Below are positions 63,983 through 64,000 of a stretch of DNA of 64,000 nt, one piece after another. The notes beneath the pieces were generated by a model. The model ran no database searches and was not told the origin of the DNA. It saw only the letters and a program-made list of their open reading frames with translations. The first letter of the stretch is position 1; each line of letters starts with the position of its first letter. The position numbers and the translations under genes are program-made. Source of the DNA: Corynebacterium variabile (GTDB taxonomy: Bacteria > Actinomycetota > Actinomycetes > Mycobacteriales > Mycobacteriaceae). The stretch lies in assembly GCF_006539825.1 (NCBI RefSeq), contig NZ_BJNT01000004.1:248001-312000 (forward strand), read 5' to 3'.

Positions 63983-64000
63983 ATGACCACTTCACTCCGT
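63983..64000 (+). CDS. Start of next gene, possibly WhiB-like regulator (partial)
   Basis: Only six codons (MTTSLR) are inside the window, with GGAGGA 9 bases upstream. The sequence shows no family feature. By synteny the gene next to pbp1a in corynebacteria encodes a WhiB-type iron-sulfur regulator; this is inference only. Confidence 0.4.

Overview
This window reads as a chromosomal segment of a high-GC Corynebacterium. The evidence is a FAS-I multidomain fatty acid synthase with a separate AcpS, a biotin-dependent acyl-CoA carboxylase, actinobacterial SRP RNA, and the dnaX-ybaB-recR, dnaQ-murT-gatD, leuA, lysC-asd, sigC-katA, mrp and pbp blocks, which I recall lying in a similar order in C. 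glutamicum (dnaX-to-whiB-like segment; synteny from memory, not computed). Codon third positions are almost all G/C. The lineage is probably one of the very GC-rich species (C. variabile-like), but I cannot fix the species.

Layout. 1-700: the end of an HNH nuclease gene and a doubtful small ORF, minus strand. 721-3690: nadE and a convergent secreted SGNH lipase. 3790-4600: two identical tRNA-Ser(GGA) genes, the SRP RNA with a clear promoter, and the aspT promoter. 4648-11492: aspT, a SUFU-like gene, dnaX, ybaB, recR, a HutD/Ves gene and a small DoxX-like membrane gene. 11843-25289: a tightly coupled lipid operon of acyl-CoA carboxylase alpha (biotin carboxylase plus BCCP), carboxyltransferase beta, a 3121-residue FAS-I and acpS. 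25447-28347: a membrane protein and a BetT-like choline transporter with a strong promoter/operator. 29018-32991: gatD, murT and a DnaQ-fold protein whose catalytic acids look lost. 33051-36891: aspA, then leuA with a leader peptide holding four Leu codons, an attenuator-type hairpin and a textbook terminator. 37002-39193: a GT-C mannosyltransferase and a DMT-type transporter. 39268-43670: two iron-siderophore binding lipoproteins and a divergent siderophore-interacting protein fused to a methyltransferase-like half, around iron-box-like operators. 43793-46121: lysC (with internal start) and asd. 46368-49686: two tandem Usp genes, ferrochelatase, glyoxalase and sigC. 49742-51436: katA behind a near-consensus promoter. 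51619-58690: a six-gene Mrp Na+/H+ antiporter operon. 58933-60285: an aldo-keto reductase, a small unknown gene and tRNA-Pro(CGG). 60397-63516: a metallophosphoesterase and a class A PBP. 63517-64000: a 466-bp regulatory region with two copies of one palindrome, ahead of the first codons of the next gene, probably WhiB-like by synteny.

How it works together. The carboxylase would make malonyl-CoA for FAS-I, whose ACP domain AcpS activates; every junction in this block is an overlap or a direct abutment. lysC-asd, leuA and aspT/aspA are aspartate-family and branched-chain amino acid metabolism. MurT-GatD amidates the cell-wall precursor that the PBP crosslinks. The siderophore genes, ferrochelatase, catalase and sigC form an iron/heme/oxidative-stress neighbourhood. 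BetT and Mrp handle osmolyte and sodium/proton balance.

Two recurring DNA patterns stand out: a TANNNT-type -10 hexamer 6-8 bases before the start codon of many genes (leaderless-type starts), and long hairpins with 16-24-base arms, no U-tract and unrelated arm sequences at the 3' ends of transcription units.
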